The notes: a model not told the origin generated them from the letters alone. DNA of 60,625 nt from JBBQWS01 sp038210415 (GCA_038210415.1 JBBQWS010000016.1:1-60625); one strand, 5' to 3'. Shown: positions 7,772-15,965, counted from the stretch's first letter. Numbers and translations: made by a program.

Positions 7772-8730
7772 TCAGCGGGTGGGAGCGCAGCGGGGCGGCC
7801 CGAGATGGCTGCGCAGGACCGCGCGGATGTACTCGGGGTGCATCGTGTCGTCCCAGGTGAAGCGCACCATCACCACGGTTCCGAGCGCGGAGAAGTCGTT
7901 GGCCCGCCGGCGGTCGCGGAACAGGGCGGTGGGCAGCTCGTGCGGACCCCGCCCGTCGGCCTCCGCGATCAGCAGGCGCCCGCCCGGCAGCCGCCACGCG
8001 AGGTCGCCGTAGCCGAGGAGTACGCCGTTCGGTCCGTACACCGGCTGTTGCAGGCTGTCGGGCGGATAGCCGAAATCAGTAGCCCTCAGCCGTACCCGGG
8101 TCTCGAGGGGGGATTCGGCGCGCCCGTCCGCGAGATCCCACCAGGTCGAGCTGATGGCGGCGCCGCGGCGGCGAAAAGTGCGCAGCCGCAGGTCGGGCAG
8201 CTCGACCGCGCTCACCAGTCCGAGATGCAGCGCCGAGTCGAGGACGCTCACTGCCGTCACGCGGGGCAGCCGCAGGACGAGGTCGGTCACCGTCCGGCCC
8301 GCGGTGGTGAGCGGCCATCCATCGAGGGTGGTGCTCTCGTCGGGCCGGAGCTTGAGCGGGTGCACCTCGATCCCCGGAAGCTGGTGCCGTTCGCGGCCGG
8401 GGGCAGCCGGACCCGGATCCGACCGTCGTCCGGTGCCAGTCCCTCGATCTTGAGTAGCCGCGCGGCGGACTCGTGGACGAAGGTCGCCTCCGGCCCGTGG
8501 TACGCCCGGGCAGCGTGGAGCCGAACCTCGAACGGGAGTTCGGCCCACCCGCCGAGCTGTGCCTCCGGGTCGACGAGCAGCACCCCGTGGAGCAGCGGGC
8601 GCCACTCGCCTCGGCGCAACCGTTCGTCGATCTCGGTCCGGGCCCAGCCGTGGGCCAGCAGGGCGGAGCGCGCCAGAACGCCGTGGGTCTCGGCGGCCAG
8701 GGCCCGGGTGGTCTCGTCCAGAGTGCGCAT
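7772..8730 (-). pseudogene. AbiEi-type N-terminus plus DUF559 (VSR-like) protein, frameshifted
   Basis: Two frames on the minus strand make one protein of about 319 aa. The N-terminal part (from ATG at 8730, MRTLDETTRALAAETHG) is a winged-helix AbiEi-like domain with LARSALLAHGW and WRPLLHGVLL. The C-terminal part, in another frame, has SPLETRVRL, GYGDLAWRLPGGRLLIAEADG, FRDRRRANDFSALG and VVMVRFTW, the DUF559/VSR endonuclease-like pattern. The switch is near 8371-8377, at a G-run, where one added G restores the frame. It is either a decayed gene or a sequencing error. Such proteins are common, multi-copy and poorly characterised in actinobacteria. Confidence 0.78.
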
Positions 8731-8853
8731 CGATCGAGAGTCAGGCGCGGGTGGTTGCCGCAGATGCTCGGATCCACCTGCTGGGGACGAACGGGCCCCT
8801 GTGGACAGCCGCGCGAGAGCAGCCCCCGGACGCGCAGGTGGACAGCCGCGCGC

Positions 8854-8914
8854 GTTGATCTTGAGCAAAACAGGGCCGATTCGGCGTGTCGACCCTGTGT
8901 TGCTCAAGATCAAC
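8854..8914. repeat. Family A palindrome, copy 3
   Basis: The 15-bp arms GTTGATCTTGAGCAA (8854-8868) and complement (8900-8914) are identical to copy 1. The loop is also close to copy 1 (CAGGG, then ATTCGGCGTGTCG). It lies upstream of the frameshifted AbiEi/DUF559 gene and before the groES promoter. With copy 2 it brackets that gene. The 8731-9116 gap otherwise contains only the groES control region. Confidence 0.88.
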
Positions 8915-8949
8915 AGGGGGGGAGGGGGTGGGGTGGGGTACCGGGAGGG

Positions 8950-8976
8950 CTGGCACTCGGGTTGACGGAGTGCTAA
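8950..8976 (+). promoter_or_regulatory. CIRCE operator for HrcA
   Basis: CTGGCACTC, nine bases, GAGTGCTAA matches the CIRCE consensus TTAGCACTC-N9-GAGTGCTAA at 16 of 18 arm positions. HrcA binds this element and represses groESL until heat stress. It overlaps the -35 region of the groES promoter, the expected place for repression. Confidence 0.92.
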
Positions 8977-8991
8977 CTGGCTGCCTAGTGT
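8962..8991 (+). promoter_or_regulatory. groESL promoter
   Basis: TTGACG (8962-8967) and TAGTGT (8986-8991) are separated by 18 bp and overlap the CIRCE element. Transcription would start near 8998, giving a leader of about 120 nt that contains a second, imperfect site. Confidence 0.65.
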
Positions 8992-8998
8992 TGCGTCG

Positions 8999-9025
8999 TT
9001 GGCACTCTCGACCTGAGTGTGCCAG
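8999..9025 (+). promoter_or_regulatory. Second, imperfect CIRCE-like inverted repeat
   Basis: TTGGCACTC is followed after 7 bp by GAGTGTGCCA. The arms pair with a one-base bulge, and the spacer is shorter than the CIRCE N9. It lies at or just after the predicted transcription start. It may be a secondary HrcA site or a chance partial copy. Confidence 0.45.
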
Positions 9026-9116
9026 TGCACCATCCATGCGACACCGGGTCCTGGCCCCGCGACGACAGGCCCGCGGTCGCCTCCAGTAGACAAAATTCGT
9101 CGGAGGTAAACCAACC

Positions 9117-9410
9117 GTGTCGGTCTCCATCAAGCCGCTCGAGGATCGCATCCTCGTGAAGTCGGTCGAAGCCGAGCAGACCACCGCATCCGGTCTCGTG
9201 ATCCCGGACACCGCCAAGGAGAAGCCCCAGGAGGGCAACGTCCTGGCGGTCGGCCCGGGTCGGTTCGAGGACGGTCAGCGCCTGCCGCTCGACATCAAGG
9301 TCGGCGACAAGGTCATCTACAGCAAGTACGGCGGCACCGAGGTGAAGTACAACGGCGAGGAGTACCTCATTCTCTCCTCGCGCGACGTGCTCGCCGTCCT
9401 CGAGAGCTGA
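9117..9410 (+). CDS. groES: Co-chaperonin GroES
   Basis: This is the 97-aa heptameric lid of the GroEL chaperonin in the cytoplasm. The mobile loop segment TTASGLVIPDTAKEKPQEG and the C-terminal KYNGEEYLILSSRDVLAVLE strand are typical. The GTG start is fixed by GGAGG at 9102-9106, about 10 nt upstream. It is the first gene of the CIRCE-controlled operon and is separated from groEL by a strong hairpin. Confidence 0.98.
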   Translation: MSVSIKPLEDRILVKSVEAEQTTASGLVIPDTAKEKPQEGNVLAVGPGRFEDGQRLPLDIKVGDKVIYSKYGGTEVKYNGEEYLILSSRDVLAVLES

Positions 9411-9464
9411 TCCCAGCTCTCCACCGCTCTGCTCGGCAAGAAGCAATCCCCAGTCACCATCGAG

Positions 9465-9506
9465 AACGCCCCGGCGGCCCGCAACCCGGGCTGCCGGGGC
9501 GTTTTC
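9465..9506 (+). terminator. Hairpin between groES and groEL
   Basis: An 11-bp GC-rich stem, AACGCCCCGGC (9465-9475) against GCCGGGGCGTT (9493-9503), is followed by a short T run. It can act as a partial terminator or processing site, giving more groES than groEL transcript. Confidence 0.75.
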
Positions 9507-9528
9507 AACCGAAGGGACCCCTAAGCAC

Positions 9529-11166
9529 ATGGCAAAGATCCTCGAGTTCGACGAGGCCGCGCGGCGCAGCCTGCAGCGCGGCGTGGACGCCCTCGCCAAC
9601 GCCGTCAAGGTGACGCTCGGCCCCAAGGGGCGCAACGTCGTCATCGACAAGAAGTTCGGTGCGCCCACGATCACGAACGACGGCGTCACCATCGCGCGTG
9701 AGATCGAGCTGACGAACCCGTACGAGAACCTCGGCGCCCAGCTGGCCAAGGAGGTCGCCACCAAGACGAACGACGTCGCGGGCGACGGCACCACCACGGC
9801 GACCGTGCTCGCCCAGGCCATGGTTCGCGAGGGCCTGCGCGTGGTCTCGGCCGGCGGGGCTCCGATGGAGCTCAAGCGCGGCGTCGAGGCAGCGGTCGAG
9901 GCGATGAGTGCCCGCCTGATCGAGAACGCCCGGCCCGTCGAGACCAAGGAAGAGGTGGCCGCGGTCGCCACGATCTCGGCCCAGGACCCGGAGATCGGCA
10001 AGCTCATCGCCGAGGCGTTCGACAAGGTCGGCAAGGACGGTGTCATCACCGTCGACGAGTCGACCACGACCGGCGTCGAGCTGGAGTTCGCCGAGGGCAT
10101 GCAGTTCGACAAGGGCTACATCTCGCCGTACATGGTGACGGACACCGAGCGGATGGAAGCCTCGCTCGAGGAGCCGTACGTCCTGCTCTGCCAGGGCAAG
10201 ATCTCGTCGGTCTCCGACCTTCTGCCGTTGCTGGAGAAGGTCGTCCAGTCCGGCAAGTCGCTGCTCATCATCGCCGAGGACGTCGACGGCGAGGCGCTGT
10301 CGACGTTGGTCGTCAACAAGATCCGTGGCTTGTTCACCGGTGTGGCGGTCAAGGCGCCGGCGTTCGGTGACCGGCGCAAGGCCATGCTCGAGGACCTCGC
10401 CGTCCTCACCGGCGCGACGGTCGTCGCGCCGGAGGTCGGGCTCAAGATGGACCAGGTCGGTCTCGAGGTGCTCGGCTCCGCCCGCAAGATCGTGATCACC
10501 AAGGACGACACCACGATCATCGAAGGCGGCGGCGACTCCACCAAGGTGCACGACCGGGTCGGCCAGATCCGGGCCGAGATCGAGCGCACCGACTCCGACT
10601 GGGACAAGGAGAAGCTCCAGGAGCGCCTCGCCAAGCTCGCGGGCGGCGTCTGCGTCATCAAGGTCGGCGCCCACACCGAGGTTGAGCTCAAGGAGCGCAA
10701 GCACCGCATCGAGGACGCCATCTCGGCGACCCGCGCCGCGGTCGAAGAGGGCATCGTCGCCGGTGGCGGCTCCGCCCTCGTCCAGGCGCTGCCGGTCCTC
10801 GACGGCGACCTGGGGCTCACCGGAGACCAGGCCACCGGGGTCTCGCTGGTCCGCAAGGCGGCCGTCGAGCCGTTGCGCTGGATCGCCGAGAACGCCGGCC
10901 TCGAGGGCTACGTCGCCGTGGCCAGGGTGCAGGAGCTCCCGGCCGGTCACGGCCTCAATGCCGCGACCAACGAGTACGGCGACCTGATCGCCCAGGGCGT
11001 CATCGACCCGGTCAAGGTCACGCGCTCCGCGCTGGTCAACGCCGCTTCGATCGCCGCCCTGCTGCTCACGACCGAGACCCTGGTCGTGGAGAAGCCGGAG
11101 AACGACGAGGCTGATGGTGGCAGTGGCCACGGCCACAGCCACGGCGCCGGTGGGCACTCGCACTAA
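9529..11166 (+). CDS. groEL: Chaperonin GroEL (groES-linked copy)
   Basis: This is a 545-aa chaperonin ATPase. VTLGPKGRNVV and the nucleotide loop AGDGTTTATVLAQ are intact, as is the TKDDTTIIEGGG segment. The C-terminus ends in Gly/His-rich sequence (GHGHSHGAGGHSH) instead of the GGM repeat. That is the hallmark of the actinobacterial copy next to groES, often called GroEL1, which has been linked to specialised rather than general folding. A second groEL elsewhere in the genome is therefore expected. The ATG is preceded by GAAGGGA. Confidence 0.97.
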   Translation: MAKILEFDEAARRSLQRGVDALANAVKVTLGPKGRNVVIDKKFGAPTITNDGVTIAREIELTNPYENLGAQLAKEVATKTNDVAGDGTTTATVLAQAMVREGLRVVSAGGAPMELKRGVEAAVEAMSARLIENARPVETKEEVAAVATISAQDPEIGKLIAEAFDKVGKDGVITVDESTTTGVELEFAEGMQFDKGYISPYMVTDTERMEASLEEPYVLLCQGKISSVSDLLPLLEKVVQSGKSLLIIAEDVDGEALSTLVVNKIRGLFTGVAVKAPAFGDRRKAMLEDLAVLTGATVVAPEVGLKMDQVGLEVLGSARKIVITKDDTTIIEGGGDSTKVHDRVGQIRAEIERTDSDWDKEKLQERLAKLAGGVCVIKVGAHTEVELKERKHRIEDAISATRAAVEEGIVAGGGSALVQALPVLDGDLGLTGDQATGVSLVRKAAVEPLRWIAENAGLEGYVAVARVQELPAGHGLNAATNEYGDLIAQGVIDPVKVTRSALVNAASIAALLLTTETLVVEKPENDEADGGSGHGHSHGAGGHSH

Positions 11167-11180
11167 GCACCAGCCGACAA

Positions 11181-11225
11181 CAGCGGCCCGGTACTCCCTC
11201 GCGGGGGGTACCGGGCCGCTGTGTC
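11181..11225 (+). terminator. groESL terminator hairpin
   Basis: A 14-bp stem, CAGCGGCCCGGTAC (11181-11194) against GTACCGGGCCGCTG (11208-11221), lies 14 nt after the groEL stop. There is no long T tract, as is common for high-GC actinobacterial terminators. Confidence 0.8.
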
Positions 11226-11269
11226 TGTGGGCCTGTGCCTGTGTGTCCGTGCTCGCGGTCCGGGCTCTG

Positions 11270-11572
11270 TCAGGAAACTGCGGCGAAGCGACGTGGGGTA
11301 CGCCCAGAGTAGATGGCCTCGCGGTCGTCCTCGGACATGCCGCCCCACACGCCGTACGGCTCACGGACGGCGAGCGCGTGGGCCCGGCACGCCTCGAGGA
11401 CTGGGCACGTCGCGCAGACGAGCTTGGCGGCGTTCTCGCGGCCGGATCGAGCCGGGCCGCGCTCGCCTTCGGGATGGAAGAAGAGGCTGGGGTCGGCCGT
11501 CCGGCAGGCGGACTGGAGCTGCCAGTCCCAGACGTCGGCGTTAGGACCGGGAAGACGAGAGATGTCGGCCAT
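11270..11572 (-). CDS. WhiB-family Fe-S regulator, WhiD/WhiB3-like
   Basis: This is a 100-aa Wbl protein. Four cysteines, Cys23, Cys53, Cys56 and Cys62 (CATCPVLEAC), hold the 4Fe-4S cluster. The GVWGG turn (74-78) precedes a basic C-terminal tail (SGRTPRR) for DNA contact. The start RLPGPNADVWDWQLQ matches the WhiD/WhiB3 subgroup. I chose the ATG at 11572 over a longer upstream frame because family members begin at this point and the promoter lies 40 nt upstream. Its location beside bldM and guaB matches the whiD locus of Streptomyces. WhiD partners the principal sigma factor. Confidence 0.92.
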   Translation of the reverse strand: MADISRLPGPNADVWDWQLQSACRTADPSLFFHPEGERGPARSGRENAAKLVCATCPVLEACRAHALAVREPYGVWGGMSEDDREAIYSGRTPRRFAAVS

Positions 11573-11612
11573 GTCGGGCTCCGGGTGAGTGTGTGTGACG
11601 CGATATGAACTG

Positions 11613-11641
11613 ACCGTACAACCGCGCCATAGATTGGTCAA
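11613..11641 (-). promoter_or_regulatory. Promoter of the WhiB-family gene
   Basis: On the minus strand, TTGACC (11641-11636) and TACGGT (11618-11613) are spaced by 17 bp. This places the transcript start near 11606, about 34 nt before the chosen ATG. Confidence 0.65.
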
Positions 11642-11779
11642 CTGGGATAGATGAATAACTTCTGAACACCCCTTGTCGGCCGTGTCAGGGCGTCTGGAAA
11701 GGGATTCGTAGCGGGGCTGGTCAGCGCTCGGCGGCGCGCCCCGGTGGCGGACCAGCCGGGTCGGCTCGACACTTGGACC

Positions 11780-12751
11780 ATGTCCCCCGACGGCGCCTCC
11801 GCGGCGTCCGACGGCAACCCGGCCGACGCGCCGCCAGCACTGTCAGTCGCCGCGGTCGCCCGTCGGCTCGGCGTCGCCCCTGCGACGCTGCGGACCTGGG
11901 ATCGCCGTTACGGCATCGGTCCCAGCGAGCACACCGCCGGGTCACACCGAAGGTACGGCCCGACTGACCTGGCCCGGCTCGAGGTGATGCGCCGACTCAC
12001 CCGGCAAGGCGTCGGCCCCGGGGAAGCGGCCCGGGTGGCGCTCTCCGACGACGAGATGTCACCGGCGGCCGGTCGACCCGAGACTGCCGGGCCCCTGACC
12101 GCCGTTCCCTCGGCCGCCGCGGCCGCGACCGCCGCCTCGGCAGCCAGCGCGGCCGTGCGCGGACTCGCCCGGGCAGCGATCGCGCTCGACGTCCCGGCCG
12201 CCACCGAGATCGTCAGCTCGACGCTGTCGGCGCGTGGGGTGACCTGGACCTGGGAGCAGCTGGTCGTCCCGGTTCTCGTGGGGATCGGCCGGCGATGGGA
12301 GCTCACCGGTGAAGGGGTCGAGGTCGAGCACGCGTTGAGCGAGTGCGTCTCCGGCGCCCTGCGCGCGGTGTCCAGCAGCGTCGGCACCGGGCGCAATGCC
12401 CGGCCGGTCCTGCTCGCCTCGGCCGAGGAGGAGGCCCACTCGCTGCCGTTGCACGCGCTCGCCGCGGCATTGGCCGAGCGGCACGTCGCCACCCGGATCC
12501 TCGGCCCACGGCTGCCCCGGGCCGCACTGGCGGACGCGGTGCGTCGCCGCGGCCCGTCGGCGGTCTTCGTCTGGTCGCAGCTGCCCAGCACCGGAGCCAC
12601 CGAACAGCTGTATGCGCTCCCGTCGCAACGCCCGGCGCCCCTCGTCGTCGCGGGCGGCCCCGGCTGGCACGGCGACCTGCCGCCCGGTGCCGTCCACTCG
12701 CCGGACCTCACCGACGCGGTCACGCGGATCGTGCTCGCTTCCGGCGCGTAA
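11780..12751 (+). CDS. MerR-family regulator with cobalamin-binding-type domain
   Basis: This is a 323-aa protein. The N-terminal MerR helix-turn-helix is LSVAAVARRLGVAPATLRTWDRRYG. A four-helix domain follows with the W-x9-EH motif (Trp173 to Glu183-His184) seen in CarH/LitR photoreceptors, then a Rossmann-like domain with EAHSLP (Glu218, His220) where E/DxHxxG is usual. The His that would ligate cobalamin is present. The following Gly is Pro, and the residue after Trp173 is Glu rather than His. B12 binding is plausible and light sensing uncertain. An upstream GTG at 11744 would add 12 residues; no strong ribosome site decides. Confidence 0.75.
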   Translation: MSPDGASAASDGNPADAPPALSVAAVARRLGVAPATLRTWDRRYGIGPSEHTAGSHRRYGPTDLARLEVMRRLTRQGVGPGEAARVALSDDEMSPAAGRPETAGPLTAVPSAAAAATAASAASAAVRGLARAAIALDVPAATEIVSSTLSARGVTWTWEQLVVPVLVGIGRRWELTGEGVEVEHALSECVSGALRAVSSSVGTGRNARPVLLASAEEEAHSLPLHALAAALAERHVATRILGPRLPRAALADAVRRRGPSAVFVWSQLPSTGATEQLYALPSQRPAPLVVAGGPGWHGDLPPGAVHSPDLTDAVTRIVLASGA

Positions 12752-12854
12752 GGGTGACCGGCCCTGCGAAGGGCTGGGAGCGGCGGCCTAACCGATAGCC
12801 TCGCCTGGGGGCAGAAGCCGCGCCCGCGCACTGCTCGAAGGAGGTCCGGGTCAG

Positions 12855-13763
12855 GTGTCCGACGAACTTGCTGGGCTGCTCGCCGCGGGAGAACGCGCTG
12901 CCTTCCACGGCCGCCCTGCCGCGGGGATCGCCCCGCTCACCGAAGCCGTCGACCTGGCCGGGCTGTCCGACCGCCCGGACGAGGCCACGGCGGCGACGTG
13001 GTTGCTGGGGGTCTCGCTCGGCGCGGCCGGTAGGTATGGAAGCGCGCTGAAGGCGCTGCGCCCGCTGACCGACGACGAGCGCCGGACCGGCCCGGCTCAG
13101 CGGTTGTTCGCTTCGCTGTCCGCGTCGACCCAGGCGAGTGTGCACCGTCAGCTGGGTCTGCACGCTGCGGCCCGGGCCCTGGACGAGCGCGCGGTCGGGT
13201 TCGCCGACGACGCCCCCGACGCGCTCTTCGACGCGCGGCTGGGTCTGGCCGCCGACGCCGTCGGCCTGGGCGACGAGATGGCCGCCCGCACCGAGCTGTC
13301 GAACGCGACGACGTACATCGAGGGCCGCTCGGACTGGTGGCGGCAACGGGTTCGGCTGCTCTGGGTCCGTACCGAGATCTCGTTGCTCACCGACGACCCC
13401 GTGGCCGCCGCGAAGTCGGCGGACACCGCCGTGATGCTGGCCGAGGGAAGCGGCGCACCGCGGCACGTGGCCAAGAGCCTGCTCTTCCTCGGGGTCGCCC
13501 AGGTGCAGTCGAACGATGTCTCCGAGGCCCCCAGCACGCTGCGCCGGGCCGCCACGTTGGCCGAGTCGCTCGGATGCCTGCCCCTGGTGTGGCCGTCGCG
13601 TGCCGTCCTCGGGGCGTTGCTACAGGGCGACGCACCGCAGGAGAGCGCGCGCAACCTTGCCGGGGCCCGCAGCACGGTGCTGGCGATCGCCGACGACCTT
13701 GACGAGGAGCTGCGCGCGGGCTGGCTGGCGCGGTCCGACATCGCGGCGCTGCTCGAAGGCTGA
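12855..13763 (+). CDS. Helical-repeat (TPR-like) protein, function unknown
   Basis: This is a 302-aa soluble protein with no catalytic motif. It is Ala/Leu-rich, with repeated helix pairs of about 34-38 residues, such as LTEAVDLAGLSDRPDEATAA and LASLGCLPLVW-like segments, consistent with TPR-like scaffolding. The GTG start follows AAGGAGG at 12838-12844. It is encoded between the MerR gene and the bldM-like gene on the same strand. A role as an interaction platform for these regulators is only a guess from position. Confidence 0.7.
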   Translation: MSDELAGLLAAGERAAFHGRPAAGIAPLTEAVDLAGLSDRPDEATAATWLLGVSLGAAGRYGSALKALRPLTDDERRTGPAQRLFASLSASTQASVHRQLGLHAAARALDERAVGFADDAPDALFDARLGLAADAVGLGDEMAARTELSNATTYIEGRSDWWRQRVRLLWVRTEISLLTDDPVAAAKSADTAVMLAEGSGAPRHVAKSLLFLGVAQVQSNDVSEAPSTLRRAATLAESLGCLPLVWPSRAVLGALLQGDAPQESARNLAGARSTVLAIADDLDEELRAGWLARSDIAALLEG

Positions 13764-13830
13764 GCCGTCCCCCGAAAAAGCCAACGATCTCGACCTCACT
13801 TTCCATCGTGCACCTGCCGAAGAACGTGTT

Positions 13831-14442
13831 GTGGCAACCGTGTGCGTATGTGACGACTCCCCGCTGGCCCGGGAGTCCCTCCGACGTGTCGTGGCGACGG
13901 TGCCCGGCGTCGACCGGGTGAGCGCCGCTGCGAGCGGCGAGGAGATGCTGTCGCGGTACTCGATCGAGCGCCCTGACGTGGTGCTCGCCGACGTGCGCAT
14001 GCCCGGAATCGGTGGTGTCGAGGCCGTACGCAGGCTGCTGGCCGTACATCCCGATGCGGCCGTGCTGATGCTGACCATGGCCGAGGACACGGACGGTGTC
14101 GCCCGCGCGGTCGCGCACGGCGCGCGTGGCTACGTGCGCAAGGACGCCTCCCGCGAGGAGCTCTCGGCCACCTTGATCCAGCTGCTCGGCAGCCGGGGTC
14201 GTCCGTCGGGGCAGGCCCGCCGGCGCGCCGACGGCCGGGACGACCTGCCGACGCTGTCCGAGCGGGAGCTGCAGGTGCTCTGCGGCATGTCCCGTGGCTG
14301 CAGCAACGCCGAGATCGGTCGCGAGCTCTACCTGTCCGAGGACACCGTGAAGACCCACGCGCGCCGGCTGTTCCGCAAGCTCGGTGCGGCCGACCGGGCC
14401 CAGGCTGTAGCCGTCGGTTTCCGGTCCGGCCTGGTCCGCTGA
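13831..14442 (+). CDS. bldM: BldM-like response regulator (NarL/LuxR family)
   Basis: This is a 203-aa receiver plus LuxR-type helix-turn-helix. The receiver starts CVCDDSPLARESLRR, and the acceptor-site Asp54 is in VVLADVRMPG. The C-terminal half contains LSERELQVLCGMSRG and SNAEIGRELYLSEDTVKTHARRL-type sequence, ending in GFRSGLVR. Sequence and position upstream of guaB and near a WhiD-like gene match BldM of Streptomyces. BldM controls development either as a homodimer or with WhiI. The GTG at 13831 gives MATVCVCDDS; a GTG at 13840 is the alternative. There is no sensor kinase nearby. Confidence 0.85.
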   Translation: MATVCVCDDSPLARESLRRVVATVPGVDRVSAAASGEEMLSRYSIERPDVVLADVRMPGIGGVEAVRRLLAVHPDAAVLMLTMAEDTDGVARAVAHGARGYVRKDASREELSATLIQLLGSRGRPSGQARRRADGRDDLPTLSERELQVLCGMSRGCSNAEIGRELYLSEDTVKTHARRLFRKLGAADRAQAVAVGFRSGLVR

Positions 14443-14466
14443 CCTCGTCCGGGCGGCGGGTACGAT
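14438..14466 (+). promoter_or_regulatory. Candidate guaB promoter, possibly leaderless
   Basis: GCTGAC (14438-14443), 17 bp, then TACGAT (14461-14466). The -10 ends five bases before the guaB ATG, so transcription would begin at or next to the start codon. The -35 overlaps the bldM stop. Confidence 0.5.
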
Positions 14467-14471
14467 GAGGC

Positions 14472-15965
14472 ATGGAAAACGGCGTGCCGGACCCCTTCGC
14501 CCGTATCGGTCTGACCTACGACGACGTGCTGCTGCTTCCGGCCGCGTCCGACGTCCTTCCGCATGAGGTCGACACCTCGTCGCGGCTGACCCGCAACATC
14601 ACCGTTCGGATCCCGATCGTCTCGTCGCCGATGGACACCGTGACCGAGGCACGCATGGCGATCGCCATGGCCCGGCAGGGCGGCGTCGGCGTCCTGCACC
14701 GCAACCTCTCGATCGAGGACCAGGCCGCCCAGGTCGACCTCGTGAAGCGCTCTGAGGCGGGCATGGTGACGAACCCGATCACCTGCGGCCCCGACGACAC
14801 CCTCGCCGACGTCGACCGGCTGTGCGGGCGTTACCGCATCTCCGGCGTCCCCGTCGTCGACGCCGAGGGCGTCTTGGTCGGCATCGTGACCAACCGCGAC
14901 ATGCGCTTCGAGACCAACTCCGCGCGCCCGGTCCGTGAAGTGATGACCCGCATGCCGCTGGTCACGGCTCCGACCGGGATCACCTCGGACGCGGCCTACG
15001 CCTTGCTGGGTCAGCACAAGATCGAGAAGCTTCCGCTCGTCGACGCGCATGGCCGGCTGTCGGGGCTGATCACGGTGAAGGACTTCGTGAAGTCCGACCA
15101 GTACCCGTTGGCCACCAAGGACTCCGACGGTCGGCTGGTCGTCGGTGCGGCGGTCGGGGTCGGCGACGAGTCGTACAAACGGGCCCGGACGCTCGTCGAC
15201 GCCGGCTGCGACCTGCTGGTCGTGGACACCGCGCACGGGCACTCGCGCGCCGTGCTCGAGATGGTGACCCGGCTCAAGCACGACACCACGGTCGACGTGA
15301 TGGGAGGCAACGTCGCGACCCGCGAGGGCGCGCAGGCGCTGGTCGACGCCGGCGCTGATGGTGTCAAGGTCGGGGTCGGACCCGGGTCGATCTGCACGAC
15401 CCGCGTGGTGGCCGGGGTCGGGGTGCCTCAGGTGACCGCGATCTACGAGGCCTCGCTGGCCTGCAAGCCCGCAGGGGTACCCGTCGTGGGCGACGGTGGG
15501 CTGCAGTACTCCGGCGACATCGCCAAGGCGCTCGTCGCCGGGGCCGACACGGTGATGCTGGGCTCGCTGCTCGCGGGCTGCTCGGAGTCGCCCGGCGACC
15601 TGATCCTGATCAGCGGCAAGCAGTACAAGGCCTACCGCGGCATGGGCTCACTCGGCGCCATGCAGTCGCGCGACGGAACGAAGTCGTACTCCAAGGACCG
15701 TTACTCGCAGGAGGACGTCCTGTCCGACGACCAGCTGGTGCCGCAGGGCATCGAGGGTCAGGTGCCCTACCGTGGCCCGCTCGCGGCGGTGGCGCACCAG
15801 CTCGTCGGTGGCCTCCGGGCTTCGATGGGTTTCGCCGGGACGGCGACCATCGACGCGTTGCAGCGCACCGGGAAGCTGATCCGGATCACGTCAGCGGGGC
15901 TGAAGGAAAGCCACCCGCACGACGTGCAGATCACGATGGAAGCGCCTAATTACTCCTCGCGCTGA
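14472..15965 (+). CDS. guaB: Inosine-5'-monophosphate dehydrogenase
   Basis: GuaB catalyses NAD-dependent oxidation of IMP to XMP, the first committed step to GMP. The 497-aa protein has the N-terminal barrel strand LTYDDVLLLPAASDV, two CBS domains (roughly residues 100-215), and the catalytic loop GPGSICTTRVVAGVG with Cys308. The flap ends in YRGMGSLGAM, followed by the active-site region with VPYRGPL. It is full length. The 3' end overlaps the convergent DUF998 gene by about 16 bp. Confidence 0.97.
   Translation: MENGVPDPFARIGLTYDDVLLLPAASDVLPHEVDTSSRLTRNITVRIPIVSSPMDTVTEARMAIAMARQGGVGVLHRNLSIEDQAAQVDLVKRSEAGMVTNPITCGPDDTLADVDRLCGRYRISGVPVVDAEGVLVGIVTNRDMRFETNSARPVREVMTRMPLVTAPTGITSDAAYALLGQHKIEKLPLVDAHGRLSGLITVKDFVKSDQYPLATKDSDGRLVVGAAVGVGDESYKRARTLVDAGCDLLVVDTAHGHSRAVLEMVTRLKHDTTVDVMGGNVATREGAQALVDAGADGVKVGVGPGSICTTRVVAGVGVPQVTAIYEASLACKPAGVPVVGDGGLQYSGDIAKALVAGADTVMLGSLLAGCSESPGDLILISGKQYKAYRGMGSLGAMQSRDGTKSYSKDRYSQEDVLSDDQLVPQGIEGQVPYRGPLAAVAHQLVGGLRASMGFAGTATIDALQRTGKLIRITSAGLKESHPHDVQITMEAPNYSSR

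Noticed and set aside
9505..11364. A 619-codon minus frame opposite groEL
   Set aside because: A pure mirror of groEL codon bias, with the acidic/Leu-rich pattern typical of groEL antisense frames.
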